DNA from: Fragilariopsis cylindrus CCMP1102
Taxonomy: Eukaryota; Bacillariophyta; Bacillariophyceae; Bacillariales; Bacillariaceae
NCBI GenBank assembly: GCA_900095095.1
Contig: FMBT01000484.1
Location: 1 to 64,000, forward strand
Direction: 5' to 3'
DNA: 64,000 nucleotides
Shown: positions 41,801-54,712 of the stretch, one piece after another
How the letters are laid out: every line of letters begins with the position of its first letter
Numbering within the stretch: the stretch's first letter is position 1
The notes under the pieces: generated by a model
The model's database searches: none
What the model was told of the DNA's origin: nothing
The model's input: only the letters and a program-made list of their open reading frames with translations
Position numbers and translations under genes: made by a program

Positions 41801-44094
41801 TTAAGGAATTGCTCCATTAGGGATCATTACTCCATCGACAACGTGGGCAACTCCATTGCCTATAAAGGAGAGAGAATAGAAGGAGGATGGAAGTAAAAGT
41901 TGGAAATAGAGAGAGAGAGAGAGAGAGAGAGAAAGAAATGAGTGGTCAACCGATAATGAAACGACAAAGGTAGAAGGCAGGTATATAAGAAACGTACAAA
42001 ATTTGATATCAGTTTGAATGATTTGAGCAGAGTTATCAAGTTGGTCATTCCCGGCACCATTCTGATACATTGCATCGTTGTTACATTTGGTGCGACTTGA
42101 ATCACCATTGAACATTTGAACTTTTTCTGTACATTTGAGGTCATCGCTGCTGAGAACTTTACCAGCAACGGCGTGAAACATAAGCTAGATAGAAAGGTAT
42201 GTGGTAGAAAACAAAAGAATTACATAATTAGGAAGGCAAGGTTTCTTAAAGGAGTTGATTGTGATATACCAAATAAAAGAACGCAACAACGTACAATATT
42301 GGTGATAGCGTCATTGGACAATGATCCAAGTAACTCTCCAGAACTCTCAATAGCCTCATCGTTTGGAATGAAAACCGTCCATGTTTCTTTGTCAAAGGAG
42401 GAATCTAGATTAGCAGCCTTCAATGCATCACAGAAAAGACCAAAATCCTTGCTGTTGCAAACAATGTTTTCTGTTATATTTATAAAATTTAAGTAGAGAA
42501 CAAGAAGTGTGTTAGTAGAAGCATCAACTGTGTTTGACAATAAAATAGATTCAAATGAGCATCGGATTATGAATAAGACCCACATAAACTTACCGAGTGT
42601 TTCACACTTATCATCGTCATTGTCATTGCCGCCACTATCACTATCTCCTAGCATGTTCTCTGGATCAACAATAGTGACAATGGCGCATTGAGTCCAAACC
42701 TGTGCTGTTTGTTCGCAATCCCATCTCCAGCTAACAACATAATCACCACTTAGACCTTCAGGGACCTTCAATTCGTCAACAACTTTCCAACTATGAACAG
42801 CTGCCAAATCAGGACCATTCCACAATGGGTCGGAGTTGGAGCTGCCGTAGCCGTAATATCCCGGAGGGGCGTGATCCGTGAACTGTGGTCCACGTGTACA
42901 GGTCCCTTGTAGACCGCCGCTCAAGCCGGCACATGCAGGAATACCAATTTTCCTCCATGTGCTACCCTTCGGCATGACACCGTCCGTATTACCGTCATCG
43001 ATATCTATTGCGTCAAAGGTAATATTTACGGAAACGGTGCCTTCATCAGACATTGCAATAAATGCAGATTTATCATTGGCAAATTCCATCACGGTTGATT
43101 GGAAGCAGCTTTCGTCGAGTGTGTTGTTATCCAAATTCTCGACAGGACAGAGACGATATTGATGCCCTCCACCGTGATTGGCTGCAACATTATACGCCCC
43201 TTCAACAATTTCCCCAGCAGTCCAAATGATTGGATATGCGGCAGCCGATTTACCCTGTGCATCTTGCATCCGAGTATTTACTGTCCAGGATAGGACAGTA
43301 GATCCTAGAGTTCCAGCGGGAGGGTCCATATACCTAGGCGGCATATGAAAATTGATACCAAGACCTGTATTGTCTTCCCAATCGTAGAAATCACTGCCGG
43401 GTCCAGCAATGTAATCTCTTGCATTTTTATATTTCCACCCACCAAGAACACCGCAAGAATCAACGACGGGTGCAGTTCCAGGAAGGAACCACGGATTGCC
43501 TGAGTAAACTGATGCCGAAATATTGCCTTTGTCTACCTCGGCCTGTCTATATTCCATATCCTTTACACACTCTTTGGTATCATTTTTATAATGCACGACT
43601 GCGGGTTCGTTGTAACGGGCAGGGTAATCACCCTCGCAGTCGCCATCAAAGTAGAACTTTGGGAACGAAATCTGGTCGATACTTTTCAAAGTTGGTTCCA
43701 TCAATTCTTCGCAAAACGCCCACTTTCCCTTTGGATTTTCACCCTACAAAGGGAGAAAGGGAAAATCAAAATAGAAAGTAGAACAAGTCCAGGTGATGAG
43801 TTTGCAATGGTGGAAAAGTTCATGCTGCATATCCGCAAGGATTATTGTTCTATTAACATAGTCATAACATAAAGCCGTACTTACTGTTGCGTTGCATCCT
43901 GGCGCTGTTCCGGTTGTAAACCAATGAGCATTGTACCCATCGAATGCTGCAGTCACAGTTTCAGCACATTCACCACGGCAAGGGGTTGCTATCAGCTCCA
44001 GACTCGCTGGATAAATTAATGAACCGTGTCCTAAAACGGATAGAACCGCAGAAGAGGTGATGGCGATTCGGAGGCATGCACTACTAAGCTTCAT
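41801..44094 (-). CDS. secreted LPMO-like protein fused to a FAS1 domain, 5 exons
   Basis: Proposed exons 44094..43885, 43743..42594, 42470..42295, 42193..41998, 41859..41801 give 596 residues; every junction is GT-AG and keeps frame. Lytic polysaccharide monooxygenases use copper to cut crystalline polysaccharides such as chitin. A signal peptide ends at G22, leaving His23 (HGSLIYP) as the mature N-terminus, the first half of the copper 'histidine brace'. The second His lies in NHGGGHQYRLCP (260 or 264). The fold's last strands read GDYVVSWRWDCEQTAQVW then TQCAIVTI (404-428). After an acidic linker, residues 454-596 form a fasciclin domain: SKDFGLFCDALKAANL, TVFIPNDEAI, LMFHAVAGKVLSSDDL and NGVAHVVDGVMIP. 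FAS1 domains serve adhesion, so the fusion may hold the enzyme in the matrix. The substrate is unproven; chitin is plausible. Confidence 0.85.
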
Positions 44095-44289
44095 TTTGTC
44101 TTCTTCTTCTTTTTGTGGTACTGTATTGAAATTATGTGCTTTACATGTATGTCGCTGTCTTGTTTTTTTCTTTCTGAATTAAAAAAAGGAAGAATGATCA
44201 CGAAAATGTCATGCATTACGTTTGCTAGCCAGTAATACTAGCCGGTAAAGTCGTGCATGTTATGAATAAAGGCATAAGAAGTTCGGACA

Positions 44290-45080
44290 AAATTCATTTT
44301 TTCGCTTCTTCTCTTTCAAATCTTCTCATTCCTATTTCGCGGAGTTTTTGTTTGATGCTTGACCGAAGATTGCATCGATTTCGCGCTACCGGAAGTACAA
44401 TTTACTTAAAGCACACAATATACCAACCAATGGTACTATGTAGATTTTTCTCTGGGCACGCACCGCTAGAATGAAGGAATGAATCATTTTTCACTTCTTC
44501 TCTTTCAAATCTTCCCATTCCTATTTCGCTCTGTCAGTTTAGCGCTACCATTTTCGCGCTACCGCAAGTAAGATTGGGTCGTCGACCAATGGGAATGGAA
44601 GTTTGCTTGTTTCGCATCTTTTCTGTTATTTTGACTCGTGCTCTTTGAGTACAATGCAGTGCGCCTGTACTTAGCGGTATTCATTCTTTAAGTAGATGGG
44701 CGTGTGAGGGATAAGTAACAAGGGGCGGACGTATCAAAATAATGATACCGGAGATGCGTCCACTTCACATCTGCACATTTTGACTGCGTGCGAAGAAGGT
44801 TCTTCAAAGTTCAAAGTTAATTATGATGCGCGAGGTGACATCTGTTAAGTAAGGCTGGTGCCAAGACTAGATAATAATATTATGGTCGAATCAAGAATTT
44901 TCCCACGTAACAGAGAGCGCATTACTGTACGTTTGCAATCTTCGGTCAAGCTCAGGCAAGATCATTTTTCGCTTCTTCTCTTTCAAATCTTCTCATTCTT
45001 ATTTCGCTCTACTGTACCAGTTTAGCAGTACCATTTTCGCACTACTGCAAGTAAAATTTACTTAAAGCACACAAGTTCAT
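44290..45080 (+). repeat. three interspersed copies of a 110-b repeat
   Basis: Copies at about 44293-44430, 44483-44578 and 44958-45075 share TTCGCTTCTTCTCTTTCAAA, TCTTC.CATTC.TATTTCGC, GCGCTACC.(G/C)AAGTA and ATTTACTTAAAGCACACAA. The word CTTGACCGAAGATTGCA (44360) also occurs inverted at 44937, so the block has been rearranged. Confidence 0.75.
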
Positions 45081-45391
45081 CGGACACACACATTCCCAAA
45101 AAGACTACAGTACTTAGTGTTTGATGTCTCTCCATGACCGGTGATGGGACTAGAAATTTAAAAAGTGTTATCTACTTGAAAAGTGGTACAGCTACAGTAA
45201 TAAGTATCAACAAAGAGTACTAATTCTCCTTGCATGGGTGCTTTAGTTGTTAGCGTTTCATATTCATTCAACTGCTATGTGCAGCAGTAAAGTCCTACTA
45301 CCTAAAGGCAAATAATATGCTCCTCCGGGATCGAGAATTTCATAGAAAGTAAGTCGGTCAGTAGGATAGGAACGCACAGCACAGCCAACAA

Positions 45392-45392
<1 letters not shown>

Positions 45393-45422
<30 letters not shown>
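45393..45422. repeat. (TA)n microsatellite
   Basis: About 30 b of uninterrupted TA dinucleotides. Confidence 0.9.
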
Positions 45423-45426
<4 letters not shown>

Positions 45427-46223
45427 AATAGAAGACACTTGTCGAAAGAAACCTCCACCGCAATAATACGACTGCTGAAAAAAAACTTGACAGCCAGCAT
45501 TAAAAAAGTTTTGTGTTGCATACATATTACCGTATAGACGCACGATTTAATAAATAATTCGAAGACACACACGCCTTATTATACCGTCAAAGGAAGAATT
45601 AAATTAGATCAAAACCTCCTCTCTGACAGCTGAAAAAAAAGGATGACCATTATTCCTGGCTAACAAACGATACAGTAAGCAAACCAAACGCAACTACTCC
45701 AACAAATCGAAATTTAAGACGAAGATTAATGGAACGCACCAGTCCAAAACACAACCCTTGTCTACTGTCGTTACGCCACACCTCTCACACACACTGTAAA
45801 CACACATACACAAGAAATAGCGCATCGAACGAAACGGAAGGCAAGAGCTGGCAATGATGATATATTCATCACATCTCATGCAGCATGTTGACTTCATCGT
45901 CACATCATAGACTACATATGCGATACTACGGTCTTTATATCACGTACAGTATCGCTTGCTTAGAACGAGAGGGAGTGAGCGATGAGTTAGGGTGTTTCAA
46001 TAGGGGGGGGGGGGGTCATTTGACGTGTGAAGTTGTAGTTTTGGTTCTCAATAAATTTTATTTCGTAGTTGTTGTGTTATATAATTGTAGAATATTATCT
46101 TATGATATGCTTTATTTTTGTTATATGCTTTTCTTCTGTGCCTTTCGCTTTTTCTTTCTTCTTCTGTTTTCTTTCTTCCATTTACTGTACTTCTTGAAAA
46201 AAAGAGTTTTCTCTTTTTATTAA

Positions 46224-49200
46224 TTAATTTAATCCTTTGGATACAATTTCAAATAAATCATCACTAATTGGTGTTAATTTAGATAATTCTTTTAATTCAT
46301 TTTTCATTAATGTACCTCTCGATTCAAAATTGTATTTTTTCCATGTAATTAAAGAAGAGGATAATCGTGATGATACTGATGCATTAATTGGATCTAATTC
46401 TTCTAATACGGAACGTACAAATTTATATCCATCACCATTCGCTGCATGGAATCCACCAGGATTAGCAGTAAAACCACTGTATTTGTGTTTGTATTTGTGT
46501 TTGCATTTGTGTGTGTGTGATTTATTTAGAGTAGATTATAGAAAGATTTAAGAGAGAGGGAGATCGTGTGAGAGGTTTTGTACTTAAAGGGAAGGGGGCA
46601 TTTGATAACACGAATTTCTCGTAAAATAACAACACAAAAAGTCATGCTGTAGTCAATAAACGCCAACAATAACGCCATCATATCAATCAACACCAACGCC
46701 AACAACAACAATTGCTATTCACTATTCAATACGTACCCAATTAATGACCGACAACGATTTGGATTTTTTAATGTAAAATCAGGATGTTCTTTCAGTGCTT
46801 TAACACGATCCAAAATATCAGGTAAATCTGCCATAGCTTGTATCGCAAACCATTTATCTAATACTAATGCATCACCATTTGCTTCATCATAAAATCGTTG
46901 TATAATTTCATCACGATCATTTACAACTGAGGTAGCAGCACTACCATCCATAGATGCTAAACAATTTAATGCTGATACTTTATCAGTCATGCATGTTGCT
47001 GTTTCATAATGATTCTTTGCTAATGCTGCTGCAGTTGTTTGTTCTTCTTCTGTTGTACTAATACTACATAAGTATTGTAAACACACGTTCCGTAATAGAC
47101 GTCGACCAATTGATGTCGAATCGACTTTAAATTCAACATCACCATCATCAGTCAAACTATCATACCGTTTCTTCAATTGGATTTGGAATTTTCTTGCTAA
47201 TGATTTCTTCACATTACCACGGGCAGTATGAATAGCAATTGGATCAACATCGTCACCAGTATCAATCAATTCTGTTAGTGAACCTTGTGATGGTAATGTT
47301 AACGCATATGCAAGAATTGAATAATCATTTGATTCATAATTCTCAAGTGTACGTTCAAATGCTTCTTGTACATACGTCCATGTCTTACTACTAAAAAAGC
47401 ATCGTCTCCTAATAATTCAACACTATCATCACTATCATTCATAACTTGAAAAATTAAACTTGTTGATAATGCCTGTGTTGATTCCCATTTGTTGAAACCA
47501 TCAGTATCACGTGCCGCCAAGTAGGCCAATGCTTCTTCATCCACAGATGCACCATCCGCAGGAATTAATTTAATTGGTGCCGAAAATCCACGTAACAGTG
47601 ATGGAATAACATCCCCTTCAATATCATCAAATTCAAATACTTGTGTTTCTTCCTTGAGATTTAATACTGTTGTGGACAGTACTTCTTCACCGGATGTTTT
47701 ATCTAATAAACCAATTGATATTGGTATATGTAATGGACCAAGTGTTGATTCAGACGATTGTGTCAATGTCAGTGTCCATTTTTTAGTATCACTACTATAG
47801 GAATGTTCATAGGTAACAATTGGTGTTCCGGGTGTGGAATACCAATTTGAAAATTGACTCAAATCAATATTATTTGCATCTGACATTGCTGATAAGAATT
47901 CATCACATGTCACAGCTGATCCATCATGTCTTTCAAAATATAAATCCATACCTTTACGAAATCCATCGACACCAACTAATGTTTGATACATACGAATAAT
48001 TTCAGCACCCTTATTGTAGACAGTGGCTGTATAAAAATTATCCATACTAATATAGGAATTTGGACGTATAGGATGACTCATGGGGCCTGCATCTTGTGCA
48101 AATTGACTGGCACGTAACATTTGTACACCTTCAATACGTTTGACTGCTGCGGAATTCATATCACCTGAAAATTCTTGATCACGAAATACTGTTAATCCTT
48201 CTTTTAATGTTAATTGAAACCAATCACGACATGTAACACGATTACCACTAATATAATATAATAGCATAAATAAATAATACCGGTGTGCATGCATATGCAT
48301 GCGTCCGTGCGTTAGACGATCGACAGAGAGAGAGGGTATCAGGATGGATGGCGATGGCGGTGTGATCAATAAACAAGAAAAATGTAAACGCGTCGTGTAA
48401 TGAGAGATAAGGTAGGTAGGTAGGAAGGAAGGAAGGAAGGAGTAAGTCAGTCAGTCAGTCAGTCAGTCGATAAGAAATACTAGTAACAACAAGCAAACAA
48501 ACAAAATGCATTCATTTCATTTCAGACAAGATATATATATATATACGATACGTACGTCCAATTATGAAAATATTCATGTCCAATAACAGCTTCCACTCTT
48601 TCATAATCCGAATCGGTTGCAGTTTCTGGATCCGCTAAAACATAGGCTGTATTAAAGACATTTAAACCTTTATTTTCCATGGCACCCATATTAAAAGAAT
48701 CGACAGCGACAATATTATATAAATCTAAATCATATTCTAATCCATATCTGGATTGATCCCAATCCATACTATTTTTAAGGGACGTCATGGCATATTGTAA
48801 TTTATGTGCATCTTTAGGATCACTATATATATTTAAATCCACTTTTCGTCCCGATGGATGTGTTGTATAAGAATCGGATATTTTACCTAATTTACCTGCT
48901 ACAATAGCAAATAAATAAGATGGTTTTGGATATGGATCACTCCATACAGCATAATGACGACCATCTTCAGTATCGACTTCACCTTCTTCTAAAAGATTTC
49001 CGTTGGATAATAATATGGGATAGTTTTCTTTATCGGCCTCTAAACGAATACGTTCAAAAACAGCCATCTATTGTTCGGGAGGAAAGGTAAGGAAATACGA
49101 GATGGTGGTAACGTCGTCATAGAGTAGTCAGTGCAGTACAGTACAGCGTTTTGTTTATGTGTTTGTGTGTTGTGTGTCATCGTAGGTAGGTAGGTAGGCA

Positions 49201-50128
49201 AGCAGGTACGGTAGGTAGGTAGACAAGGAGGTAGAAACAAAAAGCAAAAAATAAAGTGCGTCGAGTCGAGGCGAGATATTAAAAAACGTGAGTGAGAGAG
49301 AGAAAAAGAGTGGAGTAACATTAGCAGAGATCAGAACCATCATCGTAATGAATGAAAAAAAGAAAAAGAAAAAAACATAACAGCAGAAAGCGAGTGGCAA
49401 TGGCAAGGCAAGGCCAAGTAGGTAGTTGTCGTAGATGAACTTAATATAACACTTACATTATCTGGACGATCGGGATAATAGGTAATTCTACGAAATCCCA
49501 TTGCTTCACATTGTGTACAATACATTGGACCACTACTTTGATACAATCCACTTAATTGTGTATTATCCTCAGGTATAATAGAAACTCGTGTTTTCAATAA
49601 TGATCCGGATGGTGGATTTTTAATAATTAATTTGGTTGAATCTAAAGTGTAATCATCACCTTCTTTTAATACTTTGCCATCTAATGTTACTTCTAACAAT
49701 GTTATAGATGTTTCATCACCATCTAATACCAGGTCGTGTTGTGCTTTTGGATCCCAATCATTTTCTAATTTTGGATTTTTTTCAATAAACATTTCGGACT
49801 CGACGATAGTTTTTCCATCACGGATATTAAAATCCATATTGATTTTGGAGACAATTAAATCTAATGGTTTATAATCAAGTCTGAAGATTTCAGTAGGCTT
49901 TTTCGTATCCACGTCATCATCGGTAGTAGTTGTACTCATACTTAAACTTGAAGCACCTCCACGAGAAGATAAAGCGGCGGATGCACAGCTTTTTCCGTCC
50001 TTAGCAGACGAACAAGTATTGTTTGAGATTGAGGTAGAGGTTGCCGATAGGACTGTCCGTGGTGCGAAGGCTGTTGTTGATGCAGCAGCGGCAAGAATAA
50101 TCCAAGAAGAAAAATTAGATACTTTCAT
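46224..50128 (-). CDS. aminopeptidase N, bacterial PepN type (M1), plastid-targeted, 4 exons
   Basis: Exons 50128..49457, 49067..48556, 48247..46737 and 46476..46224, about 982 residues. M1 aminopeptidases remove N-terminal residues from peptides with one zinc. The exopeptidase motif GAMENKG and the zinc motif HEYFHNWT...[13 protein letters not shown] (HExxH-18-E) are complete; the second intron cuts between HNWT and GNR. The whole length follows Escherichia coli PepN ([33 protein letters not shown]). The ATG at 50128 gives a signal peptide ending ASTTA|FAP, the diatom plastid motif; the frame is open to an earlier ATG at 50314. There is one frame break in exon 3 at the A run 47393-47398 (T run on the coding strand): one more base restores [19 protein letters not shown], so I treat the gene as functional. 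It should finish the breakdown of peptides in the plastid. Confidence 0.88.
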
Positions 50129-50585
50129 TTTGTTTGTAGTAATAGTTTTCGTTGTAATAGTAGTAGGATGGAGTGGTTGAGAGGCGGCACGAAAGAGTGG
50201 ACGTCTTTCTGATGATAATGATCGGCTACTGTTCAACTGATTGTATTGATGAAGACAAGAAAGAGATCTCGGCGTTTTTGTGGATGACGATAGGAAGATT
50301 CTTATTCCAAGCATATCATATAAAGTAAGTGATCGAGTAGATACTGTAGATAGATGTCACTTACAGGATGTGGCTGTTGCCGTCGTTTAAAGTAGCGAGT
50401 GTTCTTGAGTGGGTGGGGTGAGTGAGTCAAGATCTGTGAATGATGGCTGATGGCTGATGAGCGATCACGTACGTGATCTGTTAAAAATTTAAATTTATGT
50501 GTTCGTTGTTTGCGATCTTTTTGTAATTTTTTGACCAATCAAATAAGGCCATTTTGAAAGATTACTTCTTTTAAACCTCGGTATT
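50129..50585. promoter_or_regulatory. PepN leader and promoter region
   Basis: The frame of PepN stays open to an ATG at 50314, adding 62 residues rich in S and R with few acids (MLGIRIFLSSSTKTPRS...), which look like a mitochondrial presequence. Upstream of that, 50330-50560, nothing coding is seen. Confidence 0.45.
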
Positions 50586-50589
50586 GGTC

Positions 50590-50735
50590 TACAGTCTACT
50601 CGCGATAACAAATACACATTTTACAAATACACTCGCTATCAAAATTAATAAGTACACCAGATCTCCGAACACCTGATTCGGGACTGAATAGCCTAGTGGG
50701 TCCCGTGTGGTGACTCTTTGCTATAAACACTAACT
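50590..50735. mobile_element. half copy of the mariner-type MITE
   Basis: The sequence TACAGTCTACTCGCGATAAC, followed by ACAAATACACTCGCTATC, ACACCAGATC and GTGGGTCCCGTGT, matches one arm of the MITE at 19300-19546 with many substitutions. The other arm is missing; the homology ends where the 1.45-kb repeat begins. Confidence 0.6.
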
Positions 50736-52386
50736 CATGCCCAAATATGCAAATATAGAAACTAGATCATTCCCAAATTTTAGTAGTATTTGTTAGTCTA
50801 GTATATAATAATAACTTTAGCATCAAGTATATACACCTAAAAAGGCTTTTTTTTGAAAAATTAACGTATAAAATTTACAATTGACCTATTGGATGGAGAA
50901 CTGTTACATTCCTTAGTGTCATAAGCCTACTGGTATCTCACAATATAGGCTCACACATGGCACACATCAAATAACCCCCAAAAATGGCCCAATTACAGTG
51001 TTTTGTGGACATACAGTACACTCAAAAAGGTGAATCATCCCATAATATATGGATGGGGTGCACCATATATACCAAATGGAACTTAATCTTGGTGCTTTGT
51101 GTTGATGGTCCAGCTTAGGTGCGCACAATAGTGGAAAACCCTGTTTTGGGGGCCTAAATGGCCCATTTTGTGGTTAATGCAACCCTATACCTTCATAACC
51201 TCCATGGAAACCTAAGCATTATGAGGACCTTGTAGGTATGGGTATGATGGATACTAGTCCACCAGACCCATCTTGTGTTGTCCTCTGTAACCAATTCATT
51301 CTGATCAAAAATCATGAATGTTGTTGTTTTTGTGCCTTCCACACCAGCAAAATGAATTTCATTCTGCAACCACATAGAACAGAAAAGTTGTAGGAGGCAA
51401 ACATAATGTTGTAGTACTCTATGTGGATGTTAGTGCACCCAAACCATCACGTGTTGTCCTCTGCAACCCTTTCAAATGAGACATTTTATTGTTCATTCTG
51501 ATCAAAAATCATGAATGTTGTTGTTTTTGTGCCTTCCACACCAGCAAAATGAATTTCATTCTGCAACCACATAGAACAGAAAAGTTGTAGGAGGTAACCA
51601 CAATGTTTTAGTACTCTATGTGGATGTTAGTGCACCCAAACCATCACGTGTTGTCCTCTGCAACCCTTTCAGATGAGATATTTTATTGTTCATTCTGATC
51701 AAAAATCATGAATGTTGTTGTTTTTGTGCCTTCCACACCAGCAAAATGAATATCATTCCCCAACCACAGGATCAGAAATGTTGTAGGAGGTAACCACAAT
51801 GTTCTAGTACTCTATGTAGATGCTATTGTACTCAACCCATCTAGTGTTGTCCTGTGGAACCCTTTTAAATGAGATATTTTGTATTCATTTCTGATCAAAA
51901 ATCATGTTGTTGTTTTTGTGCCTTCCAAAACAGCAAAATGAATATCATTCCCCAACCACAGGAACAGAAAAGTTGCAGGAGGCAAACACAATGTTCTAGT
52001 ACTCTTTGTGGATGCTAGTGCACCTGACCTATCTAGTGTTGTCCTGTGGAACCCTTTTAAATGAGATATTTTGTATTCATTTCTGATCAAAAATGGTATA
52101 GTTCAAAATAAATACATTTCACTATTTAAACATACCACCAGGTAAATTAGTACACATAATTGATGCACTGTCCTCACTAGGACATATTACTTGTGAATGG
52201 GAAGCATCATCATTCCAACCCACCATTATTTTGGATGTAATTGCAGTTTACCTCTGCTTTCCAAAATTACTCATTACAAAAAACCAATCAAGGACTGTAC
52301 TTAAAATAGTCACTGTTGGTTGGAAAATGATTTCACACCAATTTTGACAGGAGCATCCACACAAATACTCATAAAATAAACTAACC
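50735..52386 (-). repeat. 1.45-kb dispersed repeat, right copy (inverted)
   Basis: Reverse-orientation copy of 17752-19205. It keeps the same order: unique end (CAATTGACC near 50878), the GGGCCTAAATGGCCCATTTT block (51149), internal tandem units of about 190 b (five occurrences of GTTGTCCTGTGG/CTCTG words, 51270-52090), the conserved 300-b flank, and the end ATAAAATAAACTAACCCA. It holds about one tandem unit more than the left copy. No coding frame is present. Confidence 0.8.
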
Positions 52387-52879
52387 CACCTAAAGCCTCC
52401 GTTAGTAGGGCCTCTAGTTCACATTCTATCAGATCTCTATACAAACTTGATGCACAGAAAACATTCCTACCTAGTAGTGAAGTTGTGATCAATAATTATT
52501 CTGTACACTACTTTACTTTCTTTTGGGCAGTATTTTATGACTGGTCTTACTATTTGACAAAAGCTCACATAAATAATTGTGTTTCCTACCTATTTTTGTG
52601 ACAGACAAAACAAACACAACCAACTGTGGTAGAACAACATATATCATACAGCACCTATCTTAGGTCTTCTTCTTTCAAATATACATCGTCTGGGATAGAT
52701 CTAAAGTTCTAATAGTTCGCTAGCCAGTAACAGTAAAGACAAATAATTAGGATCATTGAGCCACGATGAGCAGGAAGCATGTTAGTGTATGACTTGTTTC
52801 TGTGTTGGATCTTTAAAATATCTTATAGTTTTTACGTAATTAAGCTGCAATGATTGCATGCATTCTCCCCCTATCTACA
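52387..52879. other. intergenic, no gene seen
   Basis: Lies between the right copy of the dispersed repeat and the 3' end of the convergent low-complexity gene. Nothing coding. Confidence 0.45.
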
Positions 52880-54680
52880 CTAGCTGCCGTCTCGTATCAG
52901 ATTCACGATGATGCTGCTGTTGCTGCTGTTGCTGACGTGCTGATGCTGTACTCGATGTTGTGCTTGATGCTGTACTCGATGCTGTAATTGATGCTGTACT
53001 CGAAGCTGTGCCCGATGCTGTACTCGATGTTGTAATTGATTCTGCTGATGATAATTGTTTCCTCTACTCATAGATTTCCAATATGGAGCATTACCCCCAC
53101 CACCACCACTGCTGGAAGTAGGAGGGCGACGACGACTATCACTGCTACCGCGATAATAGTTATCTTCATCATCTTCGTCATTTTATCATAAAATCCTTCA
53201 TCAGAAGCATCGTGTTCATCAAATTCAACTGCTGCCATTGATGATGATACAGAAATTTCATCTATCTCTTCCTCCGTAAGATTGCCTTCCTCCTGCTGTT
53301 TCCCAAATCGGCCGGAATGTAAAGCAATTGCACTATTATCCGTACCTGCTGCCTCATCATCATCGCTGAGAGACAATTTGGCTGAAGCAACTGCAGAAGC
53401 AACGACACTGACACCATTATCGTCATTATTATACGATTGATACGATCTGTCGGATTGACCAAGAACAACAAAATCACTTTCACTTAAACGTTGATGTTGA
53501 TGATCATCAGGATTTACACCAATTGGTTGTATAAATGATGGAGGCGAATCTTTTGTTTTTGTGGTGGAAGCATTAGTCATAGTAGGTGCAGGAGGTAATA
53601 TTCGTTCATGTCGACTTGAATATGGTGAATCAGCAATTGAATAAAATCCGCTGTCTATATCACCACCACCTCCTCCTCCTCCTTTTCGTTGTCCTTGTTT
53701 CATTACACCACCAGAAGATGGATGTTTACAACCAACAATTGATAATACCTTAACATCTTCATTACCATAAAAGTCTGTTCCATCATCATCATTATCATCT
53801 TGTGCAACCACACCTCGATTACGATTACGATTACGATGATTGCTACTCGATCGACGAACAGCAAGTGCAGCTGTATCAAATGGTATAGTTAGTGTACCTC
53901 TACCAACGCCACTACTATTCGCAATATTTGAAGATAGTAATTGTTTAGAACTTTCAACTCCAACAGAAAATTTACAACTGCCTCCACCATCGTTATCCCT
54001 CTTGTTCGTCTTCCTACAGGATGCTATTGTTGCCAATTTTTGTCTTCTCATTGCAACAACATCCTTCACAGTAGTTGAAATTGGAGTTGGAGCTGAAGTT
54101 GGAATTGGAGCTGAATTTGGAATTGGAATTGGAGATGATGATACGGTATTAGGTTTAGCAGTTACTTCCTTGTTATCCTTGTTCTTGTTCTTTTTGTTGT
54201 TCATCTTATCCTTGATATCCTTGTTCTTTTTGTTGTTATTCCTCAATGATCGAACACGACTGATTGTTGCTCCACCACAATGTCGATATGATTCAGCCTG
54301 AACGAGAGCACTATCTTCACTATCCGATTGATCCATGGGGTCTGATGATGCATGTTCTTGTTGTGTTGTTGTTGGTACTGCTAGGGTGGTGGTGGTACGG
54401 TAGTAGGTTGTGCTTGTTGAGTTGTTATGACTTCCTCTTTTATGGCTTTAGATTTACTACCAACAGCAGTAGTAATAGAAGAAATTCTTGTAGTCTGTTG
54501 TTGTGATTGACGTTGTGACGTTGATCTACCTCTCCCTAACAACTTTTTAAAACCTTTTGTAAGTCTTTTTGATGAGTGTTGTTGTTGCTGATCCTGTTGC
54601 AGCTGCTTTTGCTTTTGCTCTTGAGATTGCTGCTTCATTAATCGCTGCTGCTGCTGCTGCAGCTTTATGCCAGTATCACT

Positions 54681-54712
<32 letters not shown>

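Larger units (their letters stand above)
44095..46223. other. 2.1-kb intergenic region with repeats
   Basis: Upstream region of the LPMO-FAS1 gene. Apart from the three-copy repeat and a (TA)n run, both listed separately, it holds a 12-base G run near 46002. Frames here are hydrophobic or repeat-derived and unsupported. Confidence 0.5.

Noticed and set aside
53068-54336. Stand-alone tail-anchored protein
   Set aside because: The hydrophobic tail appears only after a frame break; the neighbouring frame continues the disordered protein.
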